From Physella acuta (Eukaryota > Mollusca > Gastropoda > Physidae), in NCBI RefSeq assembly GCF_028476545.1, contig NW_026733926.1, positions 1 through 64,000 on the forward strand: a stretch of 64,000 nucleotides of DNA. The letters are read 5' to 3'. A program made the position numbers and the translations under genes. Below are positions 22,295 through 33,750 of this stretch, piece by piece. The notes beneath the pieces are model-generated. The model ran no database searches. It worked only from the letters and a program-made list of their open reading frames with translations, and was not told the origin of the DNA. Numbering within the stretch: the first letter of the stretch is position 1; each line of letters begins with the position of its first letter.

Positions 22295-24056
22295 ACGCTG
22301 AGGTTGTTACAGTTGTTACAGTTGTTACAGTTGTCTGCAGTTGTTACAGTTGTTAAAGTTGTAGAAGTTGTTACAGTTGTTACAGTTGTTACAGTTGTTA
22401 CAGTTGTTACAGTTGTTTGAAGTTGTTACAGTTGTTTGCAGTTACAGTTGTTACAGTTGTTACAGTTGTTACAGTTGTTACAGTTACAGTTGTTACAGTT
22501 GTTACAGTTGTTACAGATGTTACAGTTGTTAAAGTTGTTACAGTTGTTAGCAGTTGTTACAGTTGTTTGCAGTTGTTAGCAGTTGTTAAAGTTGTTACAG
22601 TTGTTACTGTTGTTACAATTGTTACAGTTGTTACAGTTGTTTGCAATTGTTACAGTTGTTACAGTTGTTACAGTTGTTACAGTTGTTACAGTTACAGTTG
22701 TTTGCAGTTGTTACAGTTGTTACAGTTGTTACTGTTGTTACAGTTGTTACAGTTGTTACAGTTACAGTTGTTACAGTTGTTACAGTTGTTACAGTTACAG
22801 TTGTTACAGATGTTACAGTTGTTAAAGTTGTTACAGTTGTTAGCAGTTGTTACAGTTGTTTGCAGTTGTTAGCAGTTGTTAAAGTTGTTACAGTTGTTAC
22901 TGTTGTTACAATTGTTACAGTTGTTACAGTTGTTTGCAATTGTTACAGTTGTTACAGTTGTTACAGTTGTTACAGTTACAGTTGTTTGCAGTTGTTACAG
23001 TTGTTACAGTTGTTACTGTTGTTACAGTTGTTACAGTTGCTACAGTTGTTACAGTTGTTACAGTTGTTTGCAATTGTTTGCAATTGTTTGCAGTTGTTAC
23101 AGTTGTTACAGTTGTTACAGTTGTTACAGTTGTTAAGGTTGTTACAGTTGTTACAGTTGTTGCTGTTGTTACAGTTGTTACAGTTGTTACAGTTGTTACA
23201 GTTGTTCCAGTTGTTACAGTTACAGTTGTTTCAGTTGTTACAGTTGTTACAGTTGTTCCAGTTGTTACGGTTGTTACAGTTGTTACAGTTGTTACAGTTA
23301 CAGTTGTTTGCAGTTGTTAAGGTTGTTACAGTTGTTACAGTTGTTGCTGTTGTTACAGTTGTTACAGTTGTTACAGTTGTTACAGTTGTTACAGTTGTTA
23401 CAATTGTTACAGTTACAGTTGTTACAGTTGTTACAGTTGTTACAGTTACAGTTGTTACAGTTGTTTGCAGTTGTTACAGTTTTTACAGTTGTTACAGTTG
23501 TTACAGTTGTTATAGTTGTTACAGTTGTTACAGTTGTTACAGTTGTTACAGTTGTTACAGTTGTTACAGTTGTTACAGTTACAGTTGTTACAGTTGTTAC
23601 AGTTGTTACAGTTGTTACAGTTGTTACAGTTGTTACAGTTGTTACAGTTGTTACAGTTACAGTTGTTACAGTTGCAGTTGTTACAGTTACAGTTGTTACA
23701 GTTGTTACAGTTGTTACAGTTGTTACAGTTGTTACAGTTGTTACAATTGTTACAGTTACAGTTGTTACAGTTACAGTTGTTACAGTTGTTACAGTTGTTA
23801 CAGTTGTTACAGTTGTTACAGTTGTTACAGTTGTTACAGTTGTTACAGTTGTTACAGTTGTTACAGTTGTTACAGTTGTTACAGTTGCAGTTGTTACAGT
23901 TACAGTTGTTACAGTTGTTACAGTTGTTACAGTTGTTACAGTTGTTACAGTTGTTACAGTTGCAGTTGTTACAGTTACAGTTGTTACAGTTGTTACAGTT
24001 GTTACAGTTGTTACAGTTGTTACAGTTGTTACAGTTGTTACAGTTGTTACAGTTGA
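22295..24056. repeat. (GTTGTTACA)/(GTTACA) array, 1.76 kb
   Basis: Mostly 9-bp GTTGTTACA units interspersed with 6-bp GTTACA units and variants (TTTGCA, TTAGCA, TTAAAG, TTACTG). The pattern of variants from about 22511 is repeated from 22804, a 293-bp higher-order unit. The 3' half is more homogeneous. All forward frames are open for long stretches (up to 471 codons of LLQLLQ/TVVTVV/SCYSCY-type repeat) solely because units are 6 or 9 bp. Confidence 0.97.
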
Positions 24057-24250
24057 AGTGAGATGCTGGAGGGGGGAGGATGGCAGTCCATAATCGACGT
24101 CAACAAGTAGTGAGGACTGGGACGTTCACAAGTTTTGACGATGAGCTTTCGCGATTCATAGGTCAGCAGATAATGAGTTAATGTGACCTCGGCACACGGG
24201 ATGGGTTCTCAGAATAATGCACAATCGGAAAACAGAAAAATGCACTAGTA

Positions 24251-24382
24251 CATGGGGCCGGCAAACCTTTTGAGACGGACTAGCCAAAAGTAGCAATTTT
24301 TAAAAATTACAAGTTTTTAAAGAGCCACTAACATTTTTATTTCATGACTTGGTATTTGATTAGGATTAGGTATTTATATAGG

Positions 24383-24467
<85 letters not shown>

Positions 24468-25195
24468 CAAAAAGTTTTAAATATGAAATAATATTTATTC
24501 ATATTAAAAAGTACACACGTTTCGCACAAAATATATTAAAGTATTTTAGCTACCTCTGCTAAAATAATAAAATTAGTAATCCTATAATAAAGCTATAATC
24601 ATTGAATATTTACATTAGTTACATCAATGGGAGCATTGACCTTGCATGCCGTTTGGAAGTTTCTTTTAATTTTGGCTCATAACATGCTGTTTTCAGTTTT
24701 AAGGACGCCTCCAGATTTTTATTGGTTTGTTGGTCTCTTACTTAACTTTTTTGTTAGTTTATGTGTTGAGAGGATTTACTATGAACGCCATCTGTTTTAA
24801 ATTGCTCAAATCTCTAAACGAAAAAAAAGCCATCCTTCATTTTGTTGATAGGTATGCTGTAGTGATTCATGTTAACATCACGATATTTTTTTTCCCAGAT
24901 TTTTTAAAATATAAGTAATTTACCGATCAAGCAAATGATATCCACCATGACGTTGATTTTTTTTCAATTTGGGATGGACACTTTAATAGGAAGTACATTG
25001 AAATAGGGAGTAACTAAATATTCTAAAAGAATACCTAGTGGTCATTGTTTTTATTTATTACCGAGTGTTGCAGAATAGGTTTTTTTATGAGTTTTGAAAA
25101 TAAAATAATATAATTAATTTGCGCATGGAACTTGAGAGCCGCAACTTTACAAAAGAGTCGCATGCGGCTCGCGACCCACAGGTTGCCGACCCCTA
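24251..25195. mobile_element. hAT MITE family A, copy 1, enlarged by a TA tract
   Basis: The left end (TGGGGCCGGCAAACCTTTTG, then AGACGGACTAGCCAAAAG) and right end (GAGTCGCATGCGGCTCGCGA, then CAGGTTGCCGACCCCT) match the other two copies at both termini. The middle is expanded by about 80 bp of TA (24384-24466) and unrelated AT-rich sequence. Terminal bases are diverged and the target duplication is unclear (possibly CTAGTACA/CTAGTCCA). It is the oldest of the three copies. Confidence 0.7.
24384..24466. repeat. (TA)n microsatellite inside a hAT MITE
   Basis: About 80 bp of alternating TA after the family phrase GGTATTTGATTAGGATTAGG. Confidence 0.95.
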
Positions 25196-25198
25196 GTC

Positions 25199-25404
25199 CA
25201 GGGGTCGGCAACCTTTTGAAGCGGAAGAGCCAAAAGTTAAAATTTTCAAAATTTCCCTGGTTTTAAAGAGCCACTAACATTTTTTTTATTTCAAATATTT
25301 TTTTTTTATTAAGATTATTAGTATTTGTTCAAGGAGGTGGAGAGCCGCATCTTGATATCAAAAGAGCCGCATGCGGCTCGCGAGCCGCAGGTTGCCGACC
25401 CCTG
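25199..25404. mobile_element. hAT MITE family A, copy 2, intact ends
   Basis: The 206-bp element has near-perfect terminal inverted repeats (CAGGGGTCGGCAACC / GGTTGCCGACCCCTG) and subterminal GAGCCGCATGCGGCTC. An exact 8-bp target duplication CCCTAGTC lies at 25191-25198 and 25405-25412. Eight-base duplications and CAG-type termini are typical of hAT transposons. It inserted at the right end of copy 1. No transposase is encoded. Confidence 0.92.
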
Positions 25405-25412
25405 CCCTAGTC

Positions 25413-27949
25413 TAAAATGTTGTCCCTTATAATAGGGGAGCCAAAAATATTTGATGAAAGGATTATTTAAACCGTGTATCAATGGAACGGTTTTAACTTG
25501 TATAATTAAGTCTTAAAATAGTACTAATGTTCTTTGGTTTATAATATTTTATTTCCTTAGTAGTTACTAATTCAATAATAGTATTTTTACATATTTTTTT
25601 AATTTAAAAAAATATTAATTAAACAGTTTGTATGACTATATTTGCGCCGTTTTATTATAGTTTCTTATGCGCGTTTTAGTTTTTTTATTTTATTATTTTA
25701 GCAATTTGACCATAAGTTACATCCCTTGATTAGGTAACGATGGGAGATAATCCATTGGCACGTAATTCAATGTCGATATAATATTCACCCTTTACAAAAT
25801 AACATCTTTTTTTGTACGTTAAATCTACGCTTGAGGATTCTTTAAGAATTATCTTTAGTGTCATGTTTTAAATAAAGTTAAATTGTAATTTGAAATTCAA
25901 ATGTGCGATGGAATATAGATGGTTTTTTTTTATTTTCTTGAATGATTAAATTTTGTTTTATAACATGTTGCTAATACACAATACACATCGTTTCATATTT
26001 TTTAGCCAGACGACGCTTATTTGGCAGCAATCTTAGCTGCGATGTTCCGTCACAACACCATCAAACTTACGATAAACTCGACTACTCGATAAACTCATCT
26101 CACTATTAAACACATGACTATACACACAACTAGATTCACACCGAATATCAACGACAAATTTCGATACCTCAAAACTACCTAGACTCGATACGCATTAACT
26201 ACGACACCACCTAGCCTAACTTCTACAAGCTCTATAAACGAAACACCCAATCAATAATTTAATGGCTCCTGCTAATACTTAGTGCTTTCTAAGCCATATA
26301 CATTGATTGCGATAGATCATTATATTAAAACTTACAACCGTAGATGTTAAATTACTGTTCTTTTTACTATAGTAAATAACTGGTGTAGGCACATCTCAAA
26401 TCTTAACGTTTAATTTGCAAGTAAGTGGTCAAGACTCTGAAGGAGTTTAATGTGAATGTTGAATATCTCCCATTTGAAAAAATAAATTTAGAAAAATTTA
26501 ATGCAAGGGAAACAAATTGATAAAAAGTTAGTTAAAATAAACATCCAGAAGAATAATATTAATAACAACATACTACATCAATGTAAATTTTATTACATTT
26601 AATATTTATAGTTAGAAAAATTGCAGTCAATACAAAACATTTTAAAAATAAAACGCTAACTTATGTTCTACTTAACACCCTATGTCAATTAAAGATTTAA
26701 AACGTTAGTTTCTTTTAAAGATCATTTTACAGATAAAAATGTACGTTCGTTTTAGACTGGTGTCTCTATTTTTTGTTATTTCTTTATTTTAAATTTAAAA
26801 AAAAAAATTCCTATAATAAAGGACGACAACTTAAACATTGTCATACATATTGCTATTTTTTATATATATGTTTCAGCTCGCTTATTTAAAATCAACATAA
26901 ACATATGTAGCCCTATATGACCATCTTTGTAATAATGAATTGATAACTTTCTTGCTGTGTAGCCATTGTGTTCCTACATCAAATAAAATAGCAATAAACA
27001 TACAGGAATAACAGTTGAAATGTATGTTTAACAAGTACAAAATAATCCCACTAAAACATTTAAATTTGATCGTATTTCCTGGAAATATGTTTTATTACCC
27101 TACAGCGTACATGTATTCACTCTTTGTTAATGTCTAAAAATGCTCGATTTAAAAAACAAAAATGCCATTGCGCACTTTTTTTTTGTGCGCATTTTTCCGT
27201 AGCACATCTTTCCGGTCACCGAACCGCTGGTGTGGTGGCACTATACCAAGCGCCTTTACTTTCCATAACTTAAGTCAGAGCAGACTGAACACATGGACGT
27301 TCCTGCAGAATGATTCCCGAACTCGACACTTTTTGGGTTGGTAGTCTAGTGCTCTACAACCAGACCATGCCATCCCATCTTGGATCTAGTGTCCTGAGTA
27401 GACGATTGATTTTGGGTACAACCCTTATAACGAAATGGTATCCTTTATGGATAATACATACAATTATTTCAGACTATATAATTACTATAGTTTAACGTAT
27501 TCAGTCTATATTAACATAATACTCGCTGATTTTAAACTGCTGCAAAAGATATGCATATTAATAATTAAACATTATATTGAAATGTATTTTTCTACTCTGA
27601 TTATCTTCTAAATATCACCATTTTTGTACTGATCAAAATAAACGCTCATATTTTAGACGTTTTATCTCTTTATACTTCACATCGATCAAAAACAATTTCC
27701 TTAGATTTAAGACGAATTATCTCCCTTGATGTGAAGTTGTTTCACTAAATTGGTCTGGCAATTTTTTTTTCTAGGCTGAAATTTTTTTTCCTTCTCTCAG
27801 GTTTATAGATCTACTATTTTCTTCTTTGAATATAAACTGTTTATGTGCTGATTTTAGATTTGTTCTTCTTTTCCTTGTTAAAATAATTGATAACAATAAC
27901 ATATTACCTCGAATATTTCTTTTTCTTTTTTAACATCTTATTTAACAAT
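25413..27949. other. Unclassified AT-rich non-coding DNA
   Basis: Largest stretch in the window without a recognised repeat. AT-rich throughout; AGGGAGATAA-like motifs occur at 25741 and 27717 (inverse). The frames at 27162-27344 and 27310-27495 (+) are short and show no domain. I found no splice-supported exon. Confidence 0.4.
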
Positions 27950-28165
27950 ACAAGTTACGTCACCCTACATCATTCTGTCATTCACTCATGGCAGTTACGT
28001 CCTCTTATATCCTTCCATCAATCACTTATACATGTTACGCCCCCTTATATCCTTCCATCAATCACTTATACATGTTACGTCCCCTTATATCCTTATGTCA
28101 TTCACTTATGCCAGTTACATTCCCTTACATCCTTCCGCCATTCACTTATACCAGTAACGTCCTTT
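27950..28165. repeat. 40-bp tandem repeat, about 5 copies
   Basis: Units are marked by CAGTTACGTCC or CATGTTACGTCC at 27992, 28031, 28071, 28111 and 28151. They are joined by TTATATCCTTCCATCAATCA. The middle units are most alike. Confidence 0.85.
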
Positions 28166-28692
28166 TCAACCTCCTTACCCTTGCCATTCAACTTGCCAGC
28201 TTCCCCTCCCCCCCCCCCCCCCCCCCTTCCTTGGAACCCGTCTACCACCAATACGTGGAAACCCTCACAATATCTAACAATCATCTCCCCTTCTCCAACT
28301 GTTCTGAATTATCCCCCTTTGATTTCCCACGGTTATCTCCCCCTTCCCCTATAGACCAATATCCCTGTCCCTTTCTTCTCGCCCCATCTATCCGCATGAT
28401 GCTATCGTTGCCTTCCCGCCCCTCCGCAAGGAACTATCCCCTGAGTTATCTGCCCCTTGAGTTATCTGCCCCTGCTCGCTCGTATCAACTCCCGCCAAAA
28501 GTAAAGACGTGACCGTCAGTCCAAGGGGGTTTAACTACCGGGTTGAGCACAGGGGCAATAACTCGTGTGGGTTGTGGGTGAGGACTGGTGGGTATCACCT
28601 GGAGGTGGGAGGGGAGGTAAGCCATGGGGTATGGTGTTGACGGAAATAATAATAGTGACACGTAGGATGTTAAGTCATGTAGATCTCTGGGT
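28166..28692. other. C-rich unclassified DNA
   Basis: A C run of about 20 at 28208-28227, CT-rich flanks, and a doubled GTTATCTGCCCCT phrase near 28440-28465. Proline-rich frames here are composition artefacts. Confidence 0.45.
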
Positions 28693-29160
28693 GGTGTTTC
28701 TAGTGCAAATATTCTTATGGTGTTTCTAGTGCAAATATTCTTATGGTGTTTCTAGTGCAAATATTCTTATGGTGTTTCTAGTGCAAATATTATAATGGTG
28801 TTTCTAGTGCAAATATTATAATGGTGTTTCTAGTGCAAATATTATAATGGTGTTTCTAGTGCAAATATTCTTATGTTGTTTCTAGTGCAAATATTCTTAT
28901 GGTGTTTCTAGTGCAAATATTATAATGGTGTTTCTAGTGCAAATATTATAATGGTGTTTCTAGTGCAAATATTATAATGGTGTTTCTAGTGCAAATATTA
29001 TAATGGTGTTTCTAGTGCAAATATTCTTATGGTGTTTCTAGTGCAAATATTCTTATGGTGTTTCTAGTGCAAATATTCTTATGGTGTTTCTAGTGCAAAT
29101 ATTATAATGGTGTTTCTAGTGCAAATATTATAATGGTGTTTCTAGTGCAAATATTATAAT
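28693..29160. repeat. 26-bp satellite, exactly 18 copies of two alternating variants
   Basis: Every unit begins GGTGTTTCTAGTGCAAATAT. Variant A ends TCTTAT and variant B ends TATAAT. The order read along the array is AAABBB AABBBB AAABBB, a 6-unit (156-bp) higher-order pattern. One A unit has GTTG for GGTG. A decayed flank continues to about 29290. Confidence 0.97.
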
Positions 29161-29627
29161 GCTGTTTTTATTGCAAATAATTATATTCATTGTTTTTTAA
29201 GGTAAATATTATTCCGGTGGTGTTTTCTTTGCAAGAATTGTAATACTGTTTTTGGATTGCATATATTTATGATGTAAAGCTATACTATGGCAATTATTCA
29301 GATAGCGTTTTTTTTGTAAGTTTGGAGATTTGTACTGTTGTGATGATGTTTGATTTATTAAATTTTTAACTAATTAACAATTGAGGTTTTGATTAGTTTC
29401 AGGAATGTTTTATTGTTGTCCCATTTTGTGTCATATGGTTATTTGATGGCTGTATTGTGTGTAGGCGTGAGTCTTGTTGTGTTTTGATAGAGCAGCATTT
29501 TATTTGATAAGTAGTAAATGTGTTTAGGTTAAGTAGTTATGTTTAGGGATAGTGGGTTGCGTTTAGTAGCTGTATTTTGGAGTAGTTGTGTTTTGGTGCA
29601 GTAGTTACGTTTTAGTGTAGTAGTTGT
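29161..29627. other. Decayed repeat flank and GTTTAGGT-type minisatellite
   Basis: 29161-29290 holds eroded relatives of the 26-bp unit. 29510-29635 carries loose GTAGTTGTGTTTAGGT phrases into which the next hAT element inserted; the same phrases resume after it to about 30115. Confidence 0.6.
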
Positions 29628-29635
29628 GTTTAGGT

Positions 29636-30047
29636 CAGGGGTCGGCAACCTTTTGAGACGGAAGAGCCAAAAGTTACAATTTACAAAATGTCCCAGTTTA
29701 TATAGAGCCACATTAGTATTTAATATTATGGTATTTGACTAGGATTTGGTAAATAAATTCGATTTGTTAGTTAAAAGCCTGGAATTGTTGCGACGTTGCT
29801 GTCCACAGAACGGCTGTGGGGCTGGGCCTGGTGCCCAAGCGGCTGTCAGCTGTCCGTATACTTGCTACCTCACCTATTCTCACTGTTGTCTGATGAGTGT
29901 TTTTATCCTGTTTAAAGTTCTTTAATATGTATGTTTTTTAAAAATGTAATAATAAAACAAGTAATATTTGTGCAAGGAGCCGGAGAGCCGCATCTCAACA
30001 TCAAAAGAGCCGCATGCGGCTCGCGAGCCGCAGGTTGCCGACCCCTG
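29636..30047. mobile_element. hAT MITE family A, copy 3
   Basis: 412 bp, starting CAGGGGTCGGCAACCTTTTG and ending GCAGGTTGCCGACCCCTG. It has an exact 8-bp target duplication GTTTAGGT at 29628-29635 and 30048-30055. Same subterminal GAGCCGCATGCGGCTC as copy 2. It keeps about 200 bp of extra interior (around 29780-29960) absent from copy 2, probably nearer the parental element. No transposase frame seen. Confidence 0.93.
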
Positions 30048-30055
30048 GTTTAGGT

Positions 30056-31882
30056 TGATTAGTTGTGTTTAGGTGGAGTAGTTGTGATAAAGCGGGGTAG
30101 CTGTGTTTGAGTGGTTGTTGATCTATGCTATACTTACCTATAGTGCAGCCTTGTGTATCACGAATCATTACCTGGCACAATTTTACAGAGTTTTTTGTTT
30201 CTATTTTTAGTATATTGATCTTGGTGCTCCGTTATCATTGTTGCTAGGCTTAATAAAATGCGCGTTCGTCTTTGTCCTTGAACTTGATCAAAATATAATC
30301 TTCCTAAAAAGAAATCAACCACACTTTTTAATTACGTTTACGTGGTGTACTCGCCTGTTTTATGTAGACCTTAAACTAAATTACCTGCTTGGAAATGTCG
30401 GTGTTAAAATTAATTACCAATTATTTTGTTTAGAAGACAAATTAGCCGACGCAGTCTATTTATAGATCGACCGTGTGAATCTGCAGAAGACTCCAATACG
30501 TTTTTTTTTGTATACAGGTAATTTTCAATAGGATCATTCACCATTGGCAGGTAATTCAGTCCTTTAAAAAACGGGAGTGAGTAAAAGATGTAAACACATC
30601 GCGAGTAAATAACTACTCACTCCTCACGTGCAAACTGCGTTGTTCGTGTGTCCGTGAGCACGTTGTTCTCATTACCTGCTTGTTAATGCAGTGAGCGGCC
30701 GCTCGTAGACAGGTAGCGGCAGCGGTGCCATTTCGGTCTGCGCCTGGGGGCTAAACCGTTGTGGCGGTTCAAACCCGCGGTGGTGTGGCGTGTTTAGCGT
30801 CAACAGCACGACCACCAGTTAACCCTTGCACGTCTGAGAGCCCAGTGGTGTTAGGGTTAATTAGAGTGTTCTAGATTGCTGTATATCACATTTTGGATTA
30901 GTTTCGATATCTGGGAGTTAATTCGTGGATTGTTGTTCATAATATTTTTGTTACCAGTGATATCGGATTCTGGGGTTGTTGTGGTTCGTGATGTTTTGGA
31001 TTATTTACGACATTCGATTCGAATTTTCGGATTGTTCTTCAGAATAATTTGTAATGTGCAATATCTGATATTAGGGTTGCTCGTAATATTTTAGAGTGTT
31101 TGTTTATCAAAATATGATGATTGTTTAGGATATTACTGTTGGTTCTTCGTTAGACCAATCAATTTGTATTGGATTCTTTAACGAAGGTATGTGATATTTA
31201 ACGAAATTTAATTTAATCAATACATCACGATTCATAGATCTTGCAGTTTTTTTAATCATATACTAATTACAATTCTTTAATTCACAACCTAACACTATCT
31301 CCTAATATATCCCCAACCTTATACACTATGTATTTAAAAGGATCTTAGGAGAGTAATTCAAATTAGACAAATATGTGGACATGGCTAATCGATAACTTGC
31401 AGATTTTATCTATAATTAGGTCCTGCAAAATTATATTTTCATTAGCTATACGCAGCCTATACTATACCACAAAACAATAACACTGACTATAATATTAACC
31501 CACTTAGTATCGTGATTTCAGATTTACGACTATGGGTACGGCTAATCCAAACAAGCCAGTTTCTGTTTCGACAATTTGCCCTCTGTAAAACCCCGCACCA
31601 TTTAAAATAACCACGGTGTTTACATGTCTCGTGTTTGTATGTGTGTTCGTCTGTCTGTTCCTACTTCCGGTTTACATGCACGCCGCGTTATGTGTAGTCT
31701 TCTGCCCTTTATGCTCCGATCTTGGGTAAGAGTTCACTAGGAACAAACCCACATGCTTTCATTATTTCGTTTCCTGATCTCATAACAGCTGGTTCAACAT
31801 TTGGGTTGTTTACTTTTTGATAATATGATGCGAACATTGATGCACAAATATATCCAACACATTTTAAGGTATCACTGTCAGT
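30056..31882. other. Unclassified non-coding DNA
   Basis: The left edge continues the GTTTAGG minisatellite. A GC-richer patch lies at 30690-30840. From 30860 to 31130 phrases such as GTTGTTCATAATATTTT and GATATCGGATTCT recur loosely (old tandem repeat). No gene recognised. Confidence 0.4.
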
Positions 31883-32030
31883 TTAGGGTCGAGCAGTAGA
31901 GAACTAGACTGCTAACCCGAAAGTCCCGAGTTCAAATCCGAGTTCCGGTCAGTAGACCGTTCCTGAGTCCACGTTAGGGAACGTAAATGGTTTGACGTAG
32001 TACTGACCACACTATCTCTTCATCAAGGAA
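31883..32030 (+). mobile_element. SINE family 1 copy, internally shortened
   Basis: The head shows GGTCGAGCAGTAGAG and a good B box (GAGTTCAAATCCGAG), with the ACTGCTAACCCGAAAGT anticodon-arm phrase. The core jumps from CCTGAGTCCACG to TTAGGGAACGTAAATGG, so the CCAGCTC part is missing. It stops after ACCACACTATCTCTTCAT. Confidence 0.8.
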
Positions 32031-32725
32031 AAAAAATCTCCGTTGATTGTTACAATAGTTACTTTTTGTTGTGGAATTCGTTGTTGTTGTTGATATTGTT
32101 GTTGTTGTTGTTGTCGTCGTTGTTGTTGTTGTAATAATATCTGTATAAAATTATATTGTTTAGGCCTATATTTTTGAATTTTAGAATACATTTATATCAT
32201 AATGTCTTCATTATTTTCCTGTTCACGCCTAAAATTATAATCATATCTAGATAATTAATTAAAAAATGAATGAGAACTCCAATGTTTCCAAAAGCTGGTG
32301 GTAGAATGTAGGAGATCTGTTACCACCTGGCACACAGTTTGTGTCAGTCTGGACCGGAAGTAGTTTTGTAGCTGCCATCTTAAGTAGCGCGTCCATCTTG
32401 CCCCGAGCCTGTGGATGGATGTAGGGCATTCCTGGCCCGGGTGGTGGTGGGGGGGGGGAAGATCTGGGCTCTCCCCACACCTGTACGCCCGTCCGTCAGA
32501 TGTAGCGTGAACTACGACGTGTTTTTGTTTTGTTTTATTAATGAAGTGGGTCTGTGTGTTGAAGACGTAGAATGGAGGTCACGGTGACCCGCATGATTGT
32601 TGGGGGTGTGTGTGGGTAGGGGCGATGGGGGAGGAGGGGAATGCTATGTTTAAAAAAAAAAGAAAACAAAATTAATTCGAAATAAATTTCGAAAGCTGTG
32701 AAAAATATGGTAGTGCCTGAAAGAA
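32031..32725. other. Unclassified DNA with a GTT microsatellite
   Basis: (GTT)n with GTC interruptions at 32078-32132. The rest is unclassified; a G run lies at 32449-32458. Confidence 0.45.
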
Positions 32726-32726
32726 A

Positions 32727-32830
32727 TGAGGAACTGCGTGGTCAAGCAGTAGGGCGTACGACTTATGATCGAACGTCACAGAATCCTTTCCTGGACCCGT
32801 GTTATTAAGGACGTCACTGAGTCCACCAAG
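32727..32830 (+). mobile_element. SINE family 1 head feeding a satellite
   Basis: AACTGCGTGGTCAAGCAGTAGGGCGTACGAC is an eroded family 1 A-box region; the B-box region is degenerate. It reads straight into GACGTCACTGAGTCCACC, the family core, at which point tandem amplification begins. Confidence 0.7.
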
Positions 32831-33390
32831 CTCAGTTGACCAGGTCCCATAAGACGTCACTGAGTCCACCCAGCTCAGTTGACCAGGGCCCATAAGACGT
32901 CACTGAGTCCACCCAGCTCAGTTGACCAGGGCCCATAAGACGTCACTGAGTCCACCCAGCTCAGTTGACCAGGGCCTATAAGACGTCACTGAGTCCACCC
33001 AGCTTAGTTGACATGGGCCCATAAGACGTCACTGAGTCCAGCCACTATAGTTGACCAGGGCCCATAAGACGTCACTGAGTCCACCCAGCTCAGTTGACCA
33101 GGGCCCATAAGACGTCACTGAGTCCACCCAGCTCAGTTGACCAGGGCCCATAAGACGTCATTGACCCAGCTCAGTTGACCAGGGCCCATAAGACGTCACT
33201 GAGTCCACCCAGCTCAGTTGACCAGGGCCCATAGGACGTCACTGAGTCCAGCCACCATAGTTGACCAGGGCCCATAAGACGTCACTGAGTCCACCAAACT
33301 CAGTTGACCAGGGCCCATAAGACGTCACTGAGTCCACCAAGCTCAGTTGACCAGGGCCCATAAGACGTCCTTGAATCCATCCAGCTCCGC
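32811..33390. repeat. 43-bp satellite derived from the SINE family 1 core, about 13 copies
   Basis: The unit is CATAAGACGTCACTGAGTCC, then ACCCAGCTCAGTTGACCAGG, then GCC. The middle (CTGAGTCCACCCAGCTC) is the family 1 core phrase. Variants: CCAAGCTC, CCACTATAG and CCACCATAG units, and one unit shortened at 33160. Confidence 0.93.
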
Positions 33391-33405
33391 ACAAGTTGAT
33401 TCAAT

Positions 33406-33739
33406 CTTCTTCTTCTTCTTCTTCGTTCTTAATTATTAGTGTTGAAGGGGATCGAGATTTATCTGCCAGTGGGTTTAAACTCGAGACTTTGTTCGAATTT
33501 ATCAACCATGAGCTTTTTGCCGACTCGACCACGCCTCCAACACAATTAAGTGTTACGTGTCAACTGGTTATGCGCCATTGAGGCCATTGACTCCGATTTC
33601 AGCCTGCTTTTCTTTTTGGATTTGCTTCCATAGCCTTTGTCCAACCAAGAACAAACTACAAGGCAGCAGTTGTTTAATTTTGGAGTTGTCTCTCCTAGAA
33701 GAGTGGCTGTCCCCAGCTAACGAGCCTCATCTGCCCGAG
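33406..33739 (-). mobile_element. SINE family 2 copy, 5'-truncated, with 11-bp target duplication
   Basis: The minus-strand element ends with a (GAA)n tail (33406-33425 as TTC repeats). It holds the second tRNA-like segment (GGCGTGGTCGAGTCGG near 33535) and the family body, and is cut just after the first tRNA-like segment. Both sides carry GTTGATTCAAT (33395-33405 and 33740-33750), an exact 11-bp target duplication typical of LINE-driven insertion. Confidence 0.92.
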
Positions 33740-33750
33740 GTTGATTCAAT

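Noticed and set aside
22417-24093. Long forward open frames (up to 471 codons) of Leu/Gln, Val/Thr and Ser/Cys/Tyr repeats
   Set aside because: Pure translation of 6/9-bp repeat units in all three frames, with no non-repeat domain and no conserved start.
30740-30800. B-box-like GGTTCAAACCC
   Set aside because: No A box at the right distance and no cloverleaf; an isolated match.
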